Part shown: positions 12,959-26,408 of the stretch, piece by piece | Layout: each line of letters opens with the position of its first letter | Numbering within the stretch: position 1 is the first letter of the stretch | NCBI GenBank assembly: GCA_905331475.1 | Contig: CAJNYU010000030.1 | Location: forward strand, 372,001 to 436,000 | Direction of reading: 5' to 3' | Origin: Rotaria socialis | Taxonomy: Eukaryota > Rotifera > Eurotatoria > Philodinida > Philodinidae | DNA: 64,000 nucleotides | Made by a program: the position numbers and the translations under genes | Notes under the pieces: generated by a model | Databases searched by the model: none | What the model was told of the DNA's origin: nothing | The model's input: only the letters and a program-made list of their open reading frames with translations

Positions 12959-12966
12959 CATACACC

Positions 12967-13599
12967 TCTATATAAAATAAAAAAATATGATTAAAGATAA
13001 CACATATTTATTTTGTTTACAACGAGTTTCCAATGTAGAATTCTGTATGTATTAAATAGAGATACCTTATAAGTGAATTTAGCACTGTATTCAAGGATGC
13101 AATTATTTACTCAATGCGCACCGATGCAAAAACAGAAAAGAAGCAGTCACACAAGTATCTTACACATTCTCCACCCTCATATCTCTCTAAGAACTAATGA
13201 AGCGACAATTCATTCAGTACTCACGAAAACAAGTCAGAATCTATTTTAAATAATACAAAATCGTTAAAGTAAATGGACCAGCACGCTCATTGCTACTCAA
13301 TTCGAGTATCATCTCTTCATATCTGTTATGATCTAAATGGCAGACGTCAATATAAAATACTGCAGTTCGTACACTTTTCTTATTCTAAATTTCCAAAAGA
13401 AACTATTTAGCTTTTATATTTTCTCACCTATATTTACATTTGAAGTTAGTTATAAAACTTAGCGCTCCTAAAAAATAGAGTTGTTGATATGTATGAGCTG
13501 TGAGAAGTACTATAGTACGTATACTTTTGATAAATCATTTGAGTTTAATATCGTTATGTGCTATTGTAAAATTGTTGCACTGTATGAATGACTACGAAT
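12967..13599. other. Spacer between transposon and duplicated block
   Basis: AT-rich sequence with no open frame of note and no recognisable repeat. The upstream limit of homology with the first block lies somewhere near its right edge. Confidence 0.5.
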
Positions 13600-15530
13600 G
13601 AAATGTTTTTTTTAATCAATTTTTGATTGATTGTATAAAAACTAATTGTAACTTTGAGCGCAAGAACCTTCAACGTTTATGTGGTACTTTGATTAATTAT
13701 TTTTTTCTCTCTTCAATTTAAATTATTTCAATTCGACAATTTTCAATAAATAACATTTGCAATATTTTGTTAAAATTTGACGAATTACATTGGTGATGAA
13801 AAGAGTGTTTGCTTCGCTATAAATTATAGTAAAACAAGGAAGAATAGAAGTAAGTTTATGGAAATGATTAACTCGATATAGATAATCTTGAATGTCACGA
13901 TGTTACTATGACATACCGAATGAAATGACAAGTTTGATATCGATGCTTTATATAATAGAACGCCAACAGGAAGATGTTGGGTCATGGGAACCAGACATGT
14001 TAACGGCTCTTTACTTTTGATATTGTTTTTGTCTGTTTATCATTAAGTCTCTTGTTTTAGATACTACTAGTATGATGGATGTTAATTGAATGAAAGCAAA
14101 AACGGAACTGTTTACAAAAAGTTGCTGGATTCATGTACTATGAAATGATATGAATGTACGGAACATATCTCGGATAATTCATATATATTATTTCTCTAGA
14201 GAGTAGATAAAAAGAAAACAAAATATCAGTAGCACATGAATCTGTTTTTAAATGAAAGTATTTTGATTGAATGCGTGTAAATTAAATGTATAGAGCCTAT
14301 TGAGTGATGTAACATGATGAAAAACAAAACATAAACCAGGAAACAACAAGACTGAATGTATCGGTCATGCAAGTTATTAGCAATGGCCAATTTGAAACTG
14401 CTCACAATAATTTTGTGAACTAGCTAGAACGATAGATAGTTCAATGAACCGTAAAATCATAACCGATTGATAGTCTTGATTGGATTCATTGAAAGTGATT
14501 AAGAAAACGTTGCCTCTAACGTTCTAGTAGTAAAAATATGTTCTATATGTTAAACTATCGAGTTTAAGTCGCAAATATTTAGAGAACTATCATAGGCCAA
14601 TGATCTATCTATTATGAGCACCCAACATGACGTTTCATAGACTCGATGAATTCTTTAAACCTCAAGAAACAACTATTACTGAAAAGATAACCTGGTAGAT
14701 ATGGATTCGATTTGTTACGTTTAACTTTCAGATTAAAACATAATTTCTTAAGGTTTTTCCCGTCCGCGGGAGAAGTAATTGCTGTGTGGAAATAGCTGCC
14801 TAAAAAATGCAGAAGGTATCTTCTCTGTTTTTCAATGCGATTTGAGATATTCAATGATAGAATTTCGTTTGATTTTTCTTATCTGCCATATGATATAGTC
14901 GTTGTTTTTATTCAGTCAACATCACAATCTTGAAACAATAGACGTATCTTCGTCCGGGTCAACCATTTTTCTTTATAATTGTCTTTATCTATGCTGACTG
15001 ACAGAAAAGAGTAAATCTGTCTACAATCTGTCTGAAATATTTCTTTCGGTTATCAGAATAAAGGAGTATATATAGCTATATATAGGCTTAGCATGTGTCC
15101 TTCATAACGATCTTATTAACGATGCCTTTTTTTATGCGGTTTTCCTTAGATGCACCGTTAGTTCTTCTTATTACCGAGTATTATGACGTCGGATATATTA
15201 CTTCTATTGTTTATTACTAATAAAGTATAAAAAAACGGTGATTATCGATAATATTGAGCTATCGAGACAAAAGATCATGAATCAAATTTATTTCTATGAA
15301 AGAAGACGTGATAAGGACTCGTTCGCATTCTTTCATAATCAGTAAATACCTTCGTAGATGAGGATTGCCAGCGAGCTGAAACTGTTCGTAGAATTTTTCC
15401 AGAGATTCATTGGCGATATATATTATTTAAGATAATCATCGTAATAATATTGTTTGTTCATTCAGATCGGATTCGTCTATACACGCCGTAACTGACTGTG
15501 AGAATTATCTAGTTCAAATTTATTGCTATT
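13600..15530 (+). pseudogene. Decayed copy of PPIG 3' exons and intron
   Basis: This segment is collinear with 2560-4760. The matching part of the penultimate PPIG exon is recognisable at 15430-15510 (AAGATAATCATCGTAATAAT against AAGATAATCGTCGTCGTAGT). Length changes and stop codons interrupt the reading frame, and the upstream SR-rich exons are missing. The former intron is better preserved in patches, notably 14990-15045. It cannot encode a PPIG tail and is read as a non-functional by-product of the duplication. Confidence 0.75.
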
Positions 15531-17260
15531 GTGAATATAGACAGCCCAATGTACAGGAAAAGTGAGCGTTAAGGCTTACCACAATCGATTTATCATCAGA
15601 AAACTTGTTTGAATTCGTTTTGTTTAGTTAAAACTTATAAAATTACCAAATAATGATTGAGCCCTTTCTGGAAATGTTTATATTTGCTCGCGACGAAATA
15701 TGAGATAGTGAAAGCTGATATTTTTAGTTGACATTTAGCAGCTAGCAATATATTTCTTTTATTTTAAAATCAATTTATTTTACGATAGAGATTGATCTAA
15801 GTATAGTTCATTATTCAAAAATTTACTGATAACGATTCCTTTAGTTTAATTGACTTTATTCACTGTTCATAAATATGGACATCATTTTTCTTATTCCATA
15901 TGCGATTTCAATTTTTTCAACTTTAACTAAGTAGTCTCATTAATGCCTAGTTGATTGAAAAATTCTACTTCGTTTATTTATCATAATTTCGAGTTATTGA
16001 TGTATAGGCAACGTTTATCTGACTCACAAATATACTAATCATTAAAACTATAGAAATGCACTTTCATATACCGCTAGTGAAGTCGACGAAGTTGAATAAA
16101 GCATCGAAAAAGTCTGCTGATGGCCGATGTCTTCCAATAATCTAAGTCTCTCTGTTATCAGAGAAGGTAGTGATGTTCTTATATCGCTCATTAACATAGA
16201 GTATTCACATAACTATCGCTTCTTCATTATTTTCATAGTTGCATTTCATGTAGAAACTTATATTTTCATTCATATTTCAGTTTATTAGACTATGATATAG
16301 TATCTGATCCGGTGCCATTTTCTCGTTTCTGTGAATTTTAACGAAATGCGAAAAAACTAATTGATTCATATTTCTCATACCATATCTTATCTAAATTATA
16401 GAACAGATGGGAGAATGCCGATCTATTTTGGCCATCATTTGTAGTCCATCGGTTTCTATTACTTTATGAGCATCAGAAAATGCGAAACGTTTGTTATGAG
16501 GAACTTTACAAAAACAATATTGAAGCCCATCTATTTTTTAAAACGAAATCGACCGAGCATAAGCTTCAATACTATAGAGATCACTTCTTTCTCGAAAGCG
16601 ATAAATAATGACTAGTTCATATCTTATATTTCTAAAGCAAAACTGAACTAATAAGCAATTTTAGCGATTGACATCTCTCTCTCTCTCTCTCTCTCTGTTC
16701 CGTCACTTGATCGGCAAGTTATCAGCGAGTTTGCTTCGTCTGAGTGATGTTCAATTGATATGATGTAGGTAGATTCTTTTTCTATAGCTCTACTTGCTTG
16801 TAATACTTATAGAACAGTTTTTCTTTGTCTGATGAGATTTTCCGAATTTCGCGATGACAAAAATTCAAGGTAAAACCTCTTGAAATTCATTTGAATTTTA
16901 TCCGTTTTATGATAGTACCAGGCTATGACATAATCTAGATTTTATTTTTCTAATAGCAATACTAGATAACTGAGAGATTAGCCATTGACTGAGTCTAAAT
17001 TCATATAAAAAAGTTATACATCACTGATACAATGATGATTCCGGTGCGTGATTCTTTATTATACTATTTTTTCCTTAATACGATAGAATACGTCATCTGC
17101 ATAAAATATAGACCATCGATTTTCACCTGTTAAGTCAACTAAGCAGAGAAACATTAAATATTTTCCCTTATTTTTATTGCTTATAATTCGTTATCCGATC
17201 TTGTTTTCCTAATCTATTTCTTAATTTTTACTGAGTGTCAATAACTATACGTTTGTATTC
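15531..17260. other. Extra sequence upstream of RagC copy 2
   Basis: Copy 1 has under 100 bp between the PPIG stop and the RagC acceptor, whereas this copy has about 1.7 kb. No gene, terminal repeats or target duplication were recognised. A (TC)n run lies at 16674-16696. The segment may hold a new promoter for the copy, but nothing in it shows one clearly. Confidence 0.5.
16674..16696 (+). repeat. (TC)n microsatellite
   Basis: About 11 uninterrupted TC dinucleotides within the extra sequence upstream of RagC copy 2. Confidence 0.9.
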
Positions 17261-18550
17261 ATTTTTTTCAGATTGTTATATGAGAAAAAGATTTTTCACT
17301 ATGGTTGACGAAATATCATCAGTAATAAATGATAACAATACATTGTTTTCACGGCCAAATATATTATTAACTGGCCTGCGACGATCAGGTAAAACATCTA
17401 TACAACGTGTGATATTTACTAAAATGGCACCATCACAAACACAATTCCTTAAATCAACTCCACAATTAACAGTAAATAAATTCTCATGTAGTTCATTTAT
17501 TAGTTTGCAAATTCACGAATTACCCGGTCAATTACGTATTTTTCCATCTTTACAACTTCCAAATAATGTCGGCGAAAGCAATGCTCAATCACCACTATTT
17601 ACTGATAATAATACAACACATCTTGTTGAAGCTGGTTATAATATAGAGCGTTTATTGAAAAGATGTAGTGCTGTTGTATATATAATTGATGCTCAAGATG
17701 ATTATGCTCAATCAGTATCAAGTTTAAATATGATCATAGAATCAGGTCAACGCGTTAATCCACGATTAAGATACGAAATATTCATACATAAAGTTGATCA
17801 ATTATCAGAAGAAGAAAAAGTTGAAGCTCAACAAGATATTCATAATCGGGTATGAAATAAAAAGGAATTGATATAATAGAATTAATTGATTTTCTATTAA
17901 AAATTTTATTCAAACTAGAAGACTTGATATAATTTTTGCCGATTGAAGACATTTTTTATAAGAAATCTGTAAACGATAGTTATCACAGTTACAGATATAT
18001 TAGAATATGTGTTTTGACAAGTATTAATGTACTACTATTAATTATATGAATAGAAAGATTTGTCATCATGCCGATGGAATCACTACTATGAAAAACGGAT
18101 AGCGTAGAATAATTTATTAGTATGCGTCGAACTTTACTATTATTTTAATTGTAACAATTATTGCGGTTCTGACACATTTTCTAATAACGGTAACAAGAAA
18201 ACTTGTTTTATAATAGCTATAAAAGAAAATATTTTTCTATCTATTTATATTAAATCTCATTTTTTTAAAATAGCAATTTACATACGCACAGAGATATATC
18301 ATTAGAAAAATAAATCAATGCAGTTCTAGTAATTCATTTTAATTTCGCACATCATTGATCTTTTAACTTTAGATAGCTTTCAGAAGTATGCAGAAATGAT
18401 AATTATTGAACGAATATTATTATAATATTTCACAATAATAATCTAATCATAGGAGTTAGTAGAAATCAATAATCTATTTATAGATTTTCATTTAGTTGAG
18501 TAACAAAATGAGTAGCCCGAAGCTCGCAAATATGACTTTCACCAATCGGT

Positions 18551-18569
18551 CTTTCGCCATTGGCGAAAG
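18551..18569. repeat. Perfect 9-bp palindrome CTTTCGCCA/TGGCGAAAG
   Basis: Two 9-bp arms around one T lie within the unmatched sequence that replaces RagC exons 2-3. Further TTCGCC or GGCGAA motifs follow at about 18718 and 18757. This could be the end of an unrecognised small element. Confidence 0.55.
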
Positions 18570-18769
18570 CTATATGGACGCTTACCTATTCTAATACAGT
18601 TTCTATTATGTTCTTGCAGACTTGCCGAACATACATCAACTTTTGATTTGTAGTGGAATGGTTGAACACCTGTCGTTATTATAGTGAATTTTTCGAGTAA
18701 ATTATCGTGAATGTTGGCGAATATCCACCTAACTTTCATCACTATACATCATGGGCATTCGCCAGTGTA

Positions 18770-18782
18770 CCCCCCCCCCTGN
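18770..18782. other. C10 run and ambiguous base (assembly break)
   Basis: Ten C residues are followed by TG and a single N, the only ambiguous base noticed in the window. Immediately after it the sequence becomes nearly identical to RagC copy 1. This looks like a join or collapsed gap. Confidence 0.8.
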
Positions 18783-19740
18783 TGATTAGGTTCATTAAGT
18801 ACAACACCGGTGAGAGATTCTTGTTCTTCGTCCACTGAGGCAACAAACGAAAATGCATCAAATGTATTTGATTCCATGTCTTCAAGTATTGTAAAATTAA
18901 CCGGTGGTCGAGCACTTTATCTCAAAGAAATTAATCGTCATCTAGCATTGACATGTGTCTTACGTGAAGAAGCACTTACAAAACAAGCTATCATCGAATA
19001 CAATGTCAATCAATTAAAGAAAAGCATTTTAGAATTGTTCAATTTAACTCCTCAGATATCTTCATCTCCTTTACCATAAAAGCATGTTTGTTTATAAGAA
19101 AAAAAAAGAAAAATAGTTAATAGATATTATGTATATATGTATATGTTCTGCTTCTTGTTCTGGCTTCAAAAAAATCTATCAGGAATGCATGTTTCATTTA
19201 TTTTTTTTTTGGCTATAAAATTCCTACTTGTTATTTTTTTTTTGTATGCGTTACCATTAGTCTTCATAATAGGAGTGAAACAGAATCTTTATTCTTGCCT
19301 ACAATCAAACTCAAATAATCACACACAAATTAAAGTCTGCACGCTTTATTATGAAGATTTTTCCTTTTACTGTTAAAAAAAATTAATATTTAACTTTGAA
19401 TTAGTTAGATTTAGAATATAACCAAATTTCTACTTTTCATCATAACATGTATATCAATATTCCTAGCTGATGGAACACAACATTAATTCTAAATAGTTTA
19501 TTGTTTGATTGATAAAGTATTATTGTTTGTTCTTTTTCTCTAAATTCATATTTTTCTGCTCATAAGTACAAATAGTGAATTGTTGGTTCGTTTCTTCATT
19601 TGTTTATTTTTTGGTTCTCTATTTCTTATGCATATGTACACAAAAAAGTTATTGTTGTTTTTTTCTTGTGTTCTTTTGCATGATTGTGCTGCGTTTTGTT
19701 CGTATACCCACAAATTTCTTGATTAAAAAATCAAGATAAA

Positions 19741-21740
19741 TAGTACAAATCGGAAATATCGATTTTTTTGATGATAGATTTATTTTCAAACGCTAAAAAA
19801 TCAAGAATACCTTGGATTAATTATCTCACTAGTGAGACTGAATGTTAGGTAGGATTGCTTTTAAATTAAACAAAAAACTATGAAATAACTTTTTACTTCA
19901 AGTAGAAAGAGTGTTCATTCATCATCTAGTCTATATTGAAATTCTTGCATCGCAGATCTTTTGTTTTACCATGAAAATAGAATTTTAGAAAGTATGATTA
20001 GAAGCGAGCAAATCAAGATGTTTGATTTTTTTTAAATAATAATGAAATCCGAGGAAACATACTTAGTTTTCTACAGAAAAATCTTTAATTTGAAAAACTC
20101 TTCGTTGCTATTTTATAACAAATGCTTTTCAAAGCATAACACTTTAATATATTTCGCAACTTTAAAAACGTTTCAGAATAAGCTGAATTTACAGTGAATT
20201 CATGTTTAATTTATAACCGCGGTACACTCCCAATTAGTTTTGATAAAAATCATTTTTTCATACATGAAAGCTTTGCTAATGGAATGATTAAACTTTAAAG
20301 TTATCCATCAGTGAAAACTCGTTAATAAGCATAATGCTAAGAGAAACATTTTTTTATTATATCGATTTTTAATAATGAAATTTGATGACCCAAACACAAG
20401 AAGGCGTGTAAAACTATCAGAGTATAAATTTCATCAGTTCGAAAAATTTGACTTTTTTAGTAGAACTGAAAACTCTGTTTGTATCCCGTTGGAACAAAGA
20501 CACTATTTCATTGTTTGATATTTCGAGACACAGCAGATACTTAAGTTAACACAATCAAACACAGTGTACAAGTAGAAATAGAAAATTGAAGAAAGCACTT
20601 TTTTTAATCTTAAATCATATTATCGAATTGTTAGCCATTCTTAATTTAAAAACGACAAAGTCAGAAGAAAGTAATTTATTTCAGTCTCTTTTTATATTAT
20701 TATCATGCCATAACCCAACTACAAGGCAAGCGTAATTGTTCAAATGAAGTCATGTGGATGTATAGTAATAGATTGGTCGAATAAAAGACAACACAATTTA
20801 TCGCTTGTTATCCAGATTCAATCATAATTCTAGTCAGAATTATTTTAGTATGAATTGATTTAAGATATATGAAAATATTGAATCCTATCAGGAATATAAC
20901 CTAATCTTGTTTTTACTTTCAAATACATAATTTCTTGTTGAAAGAATATTAGAAAATAAATTATTTACAAATTTACAAACCTAAAAGCAAACGGAATAAT
21001 ATATGGTATTTTATGAAAGAACTTTAAGAATTAAATTTCAAACTATTTAACGATTTTATATGAACAAATAACTTCTATTATTCAATTATACGGGCAGATG
21101 GTTTTTTAACTGAGTACTGTTTTAGTTCGAAATAAGCATCGACTAGATTGTGAATGCATCTTAAGACTATTGTTCTTTCATCTAATCAGTTTTCTTATGG
21201 CGATTGTATACGGAATGAAGGCGATCCTATGTCATCATAATTAATGTAATATTTGTAGATATTCTCTTATTAGCCTCTGTCTCTGTACGTATATTTTTTT
21301 ACTGAAGTATTTTGAATTATCGTATACCTTGATGTTAAAAAAATATACACTGGCACATAGTTAAAAGTAATCAATGGAAAGAAAACAATTGTCCAATACA
21401 TTTCTTAGAATGTTCTATAGCAACACAAATATCATTTTTTAGTTCTTGTTTTTTTACTTCTATTTAAACAAATATCTCAAAAAAAAAAGTAAATTTTATA
21501 GTACAAATTGGATTTTATTATTGGTACAAAAAAAAACTTTCGATGTGTTTACACATCTCTTTTGTTTATTGTAGTGAAGGTGTGTGATCTCTAAGGAGTT
21601 CTTTTAGGCTTGATTTTTTCTTTTTTTTGTCGTTGTATTTGTTTCGTCGTCGTTGACGAGTCTCCAATAGTAACTTTACAATTCACTTCCATCATTTGTT
21701 TGAACAAAAAGAACGAGAATGATTCATCACAAGCTACTAA
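19741..21740. other. Noncoding stretch upstream of alpha-tubulin
   Basis: AT-rich with frequent stops in all frames. No gene, repeat array or RNA gene was recognised. Confidence 0.55.
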
Positions 21741-21819
21741 GGCTGTCGCACAATTGTTCTCTCTCTCTCTCTCGTTTTTCTTTTTCTTTCGTCGCCTTCG
21801 TTACATACATTCACTACTC

Positions 21820-21858
21820 TATAAAAGACATCAGCCCGGCTCGTACACTGTCAGTCAG
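21820..21858 (+). promoter_or_regulatory. TATA box and initiator of alpha-tubulin
   Basis: TATAAAAG at 21820-21827 is followed 25-30 bp later by a GC-richer patch and the initiator-like TCAGTCAGT (21851-21859). The spacing is that of a classical TATA/Inr core promoter. A CT run precedes it. The transcript would carry a 5'-UTR exon of about 100 nt. Confidence 0.75.
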
Positions 21859-21950
21859 TTGCAACAAAGAGACGTGTGAGAGCAAACAAGTAATCACTAT
21901 CAACACAACAATTTCAACCGTTTTTCAAATAAAAAAAAGCTAAACTATTC

Positions 21951-22009
21951 GTATGTTTGGAGCATTTTTTTCTTCGCTGATTTTGCTTCAAAAATATCTT
22001 ATTTATTAG
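21951..22009 (+). other. 5'-UTR intron of alpha-tubulin
   Basis: The donor GTATGT at 21951 and an acceptor ending TTATTAG at 22009 bracket a 59-nt intron that ends three bases before the start codon. Here the acceptor has its own upstream promoter and donor, so it is cis-spliced. Confidence 0.65.
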
Positions 22010-23840
<1,831 letters not shown>

Positions 23841-23933
23841 ACAACAATTGACGATACCTATCTTATATATCTTTGTACTTCTTATTATTTTTTTCTTTTC
23901 TTATATTGTATCTTTAAAAAAAGGACATGAATG

Positions 23934-23943
23934 AATAAATAAA
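23934..23943 (+). promoter_or_regulatory. Polyadenylation signal of alpha-tubulin
   Basis: Two overlapping AATAAA hexamers lie about 95 nt after the tubulin stop. Confidence 0.75.
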
Positions 23944-26320
23944 AGAAGAACATTAGACTAATGTCTTTAAATTCATAGCGAATAGTTTGCTTTCATTTAG
24001 AGAGAAGCATTTTATTATCAATGATTTCTAAATATATGAATGGATTGTTTTTATAAAGATAATGGCATGTATATATATGGTGAAATTTGATCAATTGATT
24101 CTCTGTGAGAGTGAGAGCATCATCCGAAAATTTTCAATTCAATAACAAGATGCAAAAAAGCATGCAATCGAATAGAAAATTAAAAAAAACATTATTTGAA
24201 TTACTTTTACTTGAAGGATGTCACAAAACTGCTAGAACATCACATTGATAAAGCATCTCTTTGATTTAGTGTATGTTTTGTCTGAAAATTCGAGAAACAG
24301 TAAGATGAAAGTTTTTCCACACTCGCATTGCGTTAAAATCGAATGCATTCGTGATGACAACAGCTGCGTTTAAATATATTTCTATAGAATAAGCAAATAA
24401 TCTATTCTTCCATGGAAATATACCAGTACTTAAATAGATAATAGTTATTAAACAAAAAAAAACATGAATGCCGAAACAACTTAAAAACAAGCGTCTCCTT
24501 TAGATAGTTTTTAGAATTTAACAAGTTTTCAAACGAGAAAAAATAAATAAAATAAAATATGTCGAGTTCGATAGAGTAATTTATACTCAATACAACTATG
24601 TGCACACAAGAATGATTCGCTGTTTAATGGTATACAAAGTAAACTTACAAAAAAACTGTTGAAAACATCGAATATGCTACCAAATGTATTTATTTCAGTA
24701 GTATGATCAAGATCATAAATAATTGATGCATCTTGTTTCAATCGACTTGAACTAATGTGTTAAGAAACAAGGTTCACATGATCGGGAATACAATAGAACG
24801 AAAGCATCTGGAACAATGGCAATATAAAAGATTAGGCAATTTAGGAGTGTTATGAAAAATATTGTGAGGTTTCGTTATCGAAAAATTACATCTATTAAAG
24901 CTTTTGATAGATCAGATCTATCATGGCCAAATATAACAAATACAGAATAAAAACGAAATACTATTTTTGTTATTTCTGACGGTGACATATATGATCTGTT
25001 AGACGCTTGAATTAATGTGATCTTTGGTAACAAAACAATAATGTTTTTCATAGTAGTATTTTACCTACAAATCTCCTTCTTTTTGTAAGGCACTACTCGT
25101 CAACTTTATTACTTAAGAATGAAAAATATTTGGTGTTTCTTTACACTTCTTGATAAACAAAATACGATAACAGTACGAATGAAATAAATAATTAGTCAGC
25201 TATGATGGTAGTTAAATATAACAACATTGATACATTGACATATGTTTCTTGCATAGGAAAAATGATTTTTCTATTGAAAAGTGTTAGCGAAGACTATCAA
25301 AAACATCTATCGAGTACAGGTTTATATCGTCATATTTTGTTAGTCGTAATAAAACCGACACAGTTGAAAAAGAAATTTGATTCGAATTTTGAAAAATCAT
25401 TTAAGAATTCCTAGAACACCCTTTCTCATATAACTTTCATGACAATTTGAAGTTTTCATCAATCAATGTTTTCTACTCCTCTCCTCATTTTGTAATCTAA
25501 TCTGAACAAAAGGTTAGACAGATTTTTCATATTGAATAGAACAATTACTTTATCCATGAAAACAATTATAAAAGAACTATTGTCAGTGTGATGTCAAATG
25601 TATGTCATTTTGGCTTGATACTTGACTTATCATTATTTTATCATTGATAAAGAATACTTGTATAAAATGAAGAGAATACTTTTTATAATTTAAAAAGAAA
25701 TAGCTAGTTGCTGCCAACAAAATTACTAATATTACTTCACGACTATTTGCAATTCTCTGTACGTATTCAAGATTTATAATTACTAAGTTGATAATGTCTC
25801 GATAGATGATGTATATATTTTTTATTTAACGATTAGGTATGATGCAAAATATTATTTCTACTGAAAAAATTTACTCATAAAGTCACATGTTTTTACTACT
25901 TCATACATGAAATAATACACAGTAGATTAGATAAAAACGAAATTTTTTATGAATTATGAAAGGTTAAATATCTTGTCATATTTTATTGTATTACAAGTAC
26001 ATAAAAAAGTAAATTTGATAGCAGATAATGTCATTGATAATAAAAAGGCCATTTAGACTCAATATAAACTTCTCCTCTCTGTAATCTATTTTTAATTTTA
26101 TCGCTCAACTAGTCGTTTTTCTTTCTTCATAAGGTTAAAATATGAGATTTTTATTATTAGTTTTCTTTTTGTTTTTGGGCTCAATATAGTTCGAATTTCC
26201 TGGAGTTAATGAATACTTAAGACTAAATCCGATGAGGAGAAAAAAAACTGGAGTGACTAATCACGATGGAGTGAAGTATTTTATGAGAGACTCCATACAA
26301 TGCTGGAATTTATTTATTGT
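23944..26320. other. Noncoding stretch between tubulin and carbonic anhydrase
   Basis: AT-rich with only short open frames of biased composition on both strands. No recognisable gene or repeat. Confidence 0.55.
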
Positions 26321-26329
26321 GAAAATAGT

Positions 26330-26337
26330 TATAAAAA
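26330..26337 (+). promoter_or_regulatory. Possible TATA box of carbonic anhydrase
   Basis: TATAAAAA lies 79 bp before the start codon, a suitable distance for a short leader. In such AT-rich DNA this could be chance. Confidence 0.35.
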
Positions 26338-26408
26338 CGAAATAATCCCTACAACACGATTGACATTATTTTCTAACTAATTCATTTTAGCTAATAGTTG
26401 TACCAAAT

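Larger units (their letters stand above)
17301..19079 (+). pseudogene. Second RagC/D copy lacking middle exons (or mis-assembled)
   Basis: Exon 1 (17301-17849) matches the first copy closely, with P-loop [19 protein letters not shown] and HKVD all intact and the post-switch II insert present but different. The last exon (18789-19079) is nearly identical to 7329-7590 and diverges only at its 3' end. The two exons between them, which complete the G domain and start the roadblock domain, are absent. Instead there is unrelated sequence ending in a C10 run and an N at 18782. Exon 1 ends in phase 0 while the last exon needs one carried base, so joining them directly gives an immediate stop. I chose 17301 as start because it aligns with copy 1; the ATG codons at 17235 and 17280 lie before or just after the conserved acceptor at 17271 and have no counterpart in copy 1. 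It is either a broken gene or an assembly gap hiding a working paralogue. Confidence 0.75.
13600..19740 (+). repeat. Segmental duplication, copy 2
   Basis: Direct-orientation counterpart of 2560-8100, about 11 kb downstream. It differs by decay of the PPIG exons, about 1.6 kb of extra sequence between the PPIG relic and RagC exon 1, and loss or mis-assembly of the RagC middle exons. The foldback transposon at 10568-12958 lies between the two copies. Confidence 0.8.

Noticed and set aside
17235..17300. Upstream in-frame start codons for RagC copy 2
   Set aside because: The ATG at 17235 lies before the conserved acceptor at 17271; that at 17280 is out of frame with a stop in copy 1. The ATG at 17301 aligns with copy 1.
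18539..18742. 67-residue minus-strand frame beside the assembly break, considered as a transposase fragment
   Set aside because: No catalytic motif or family pattern recognised; the stretch is too short to judge.
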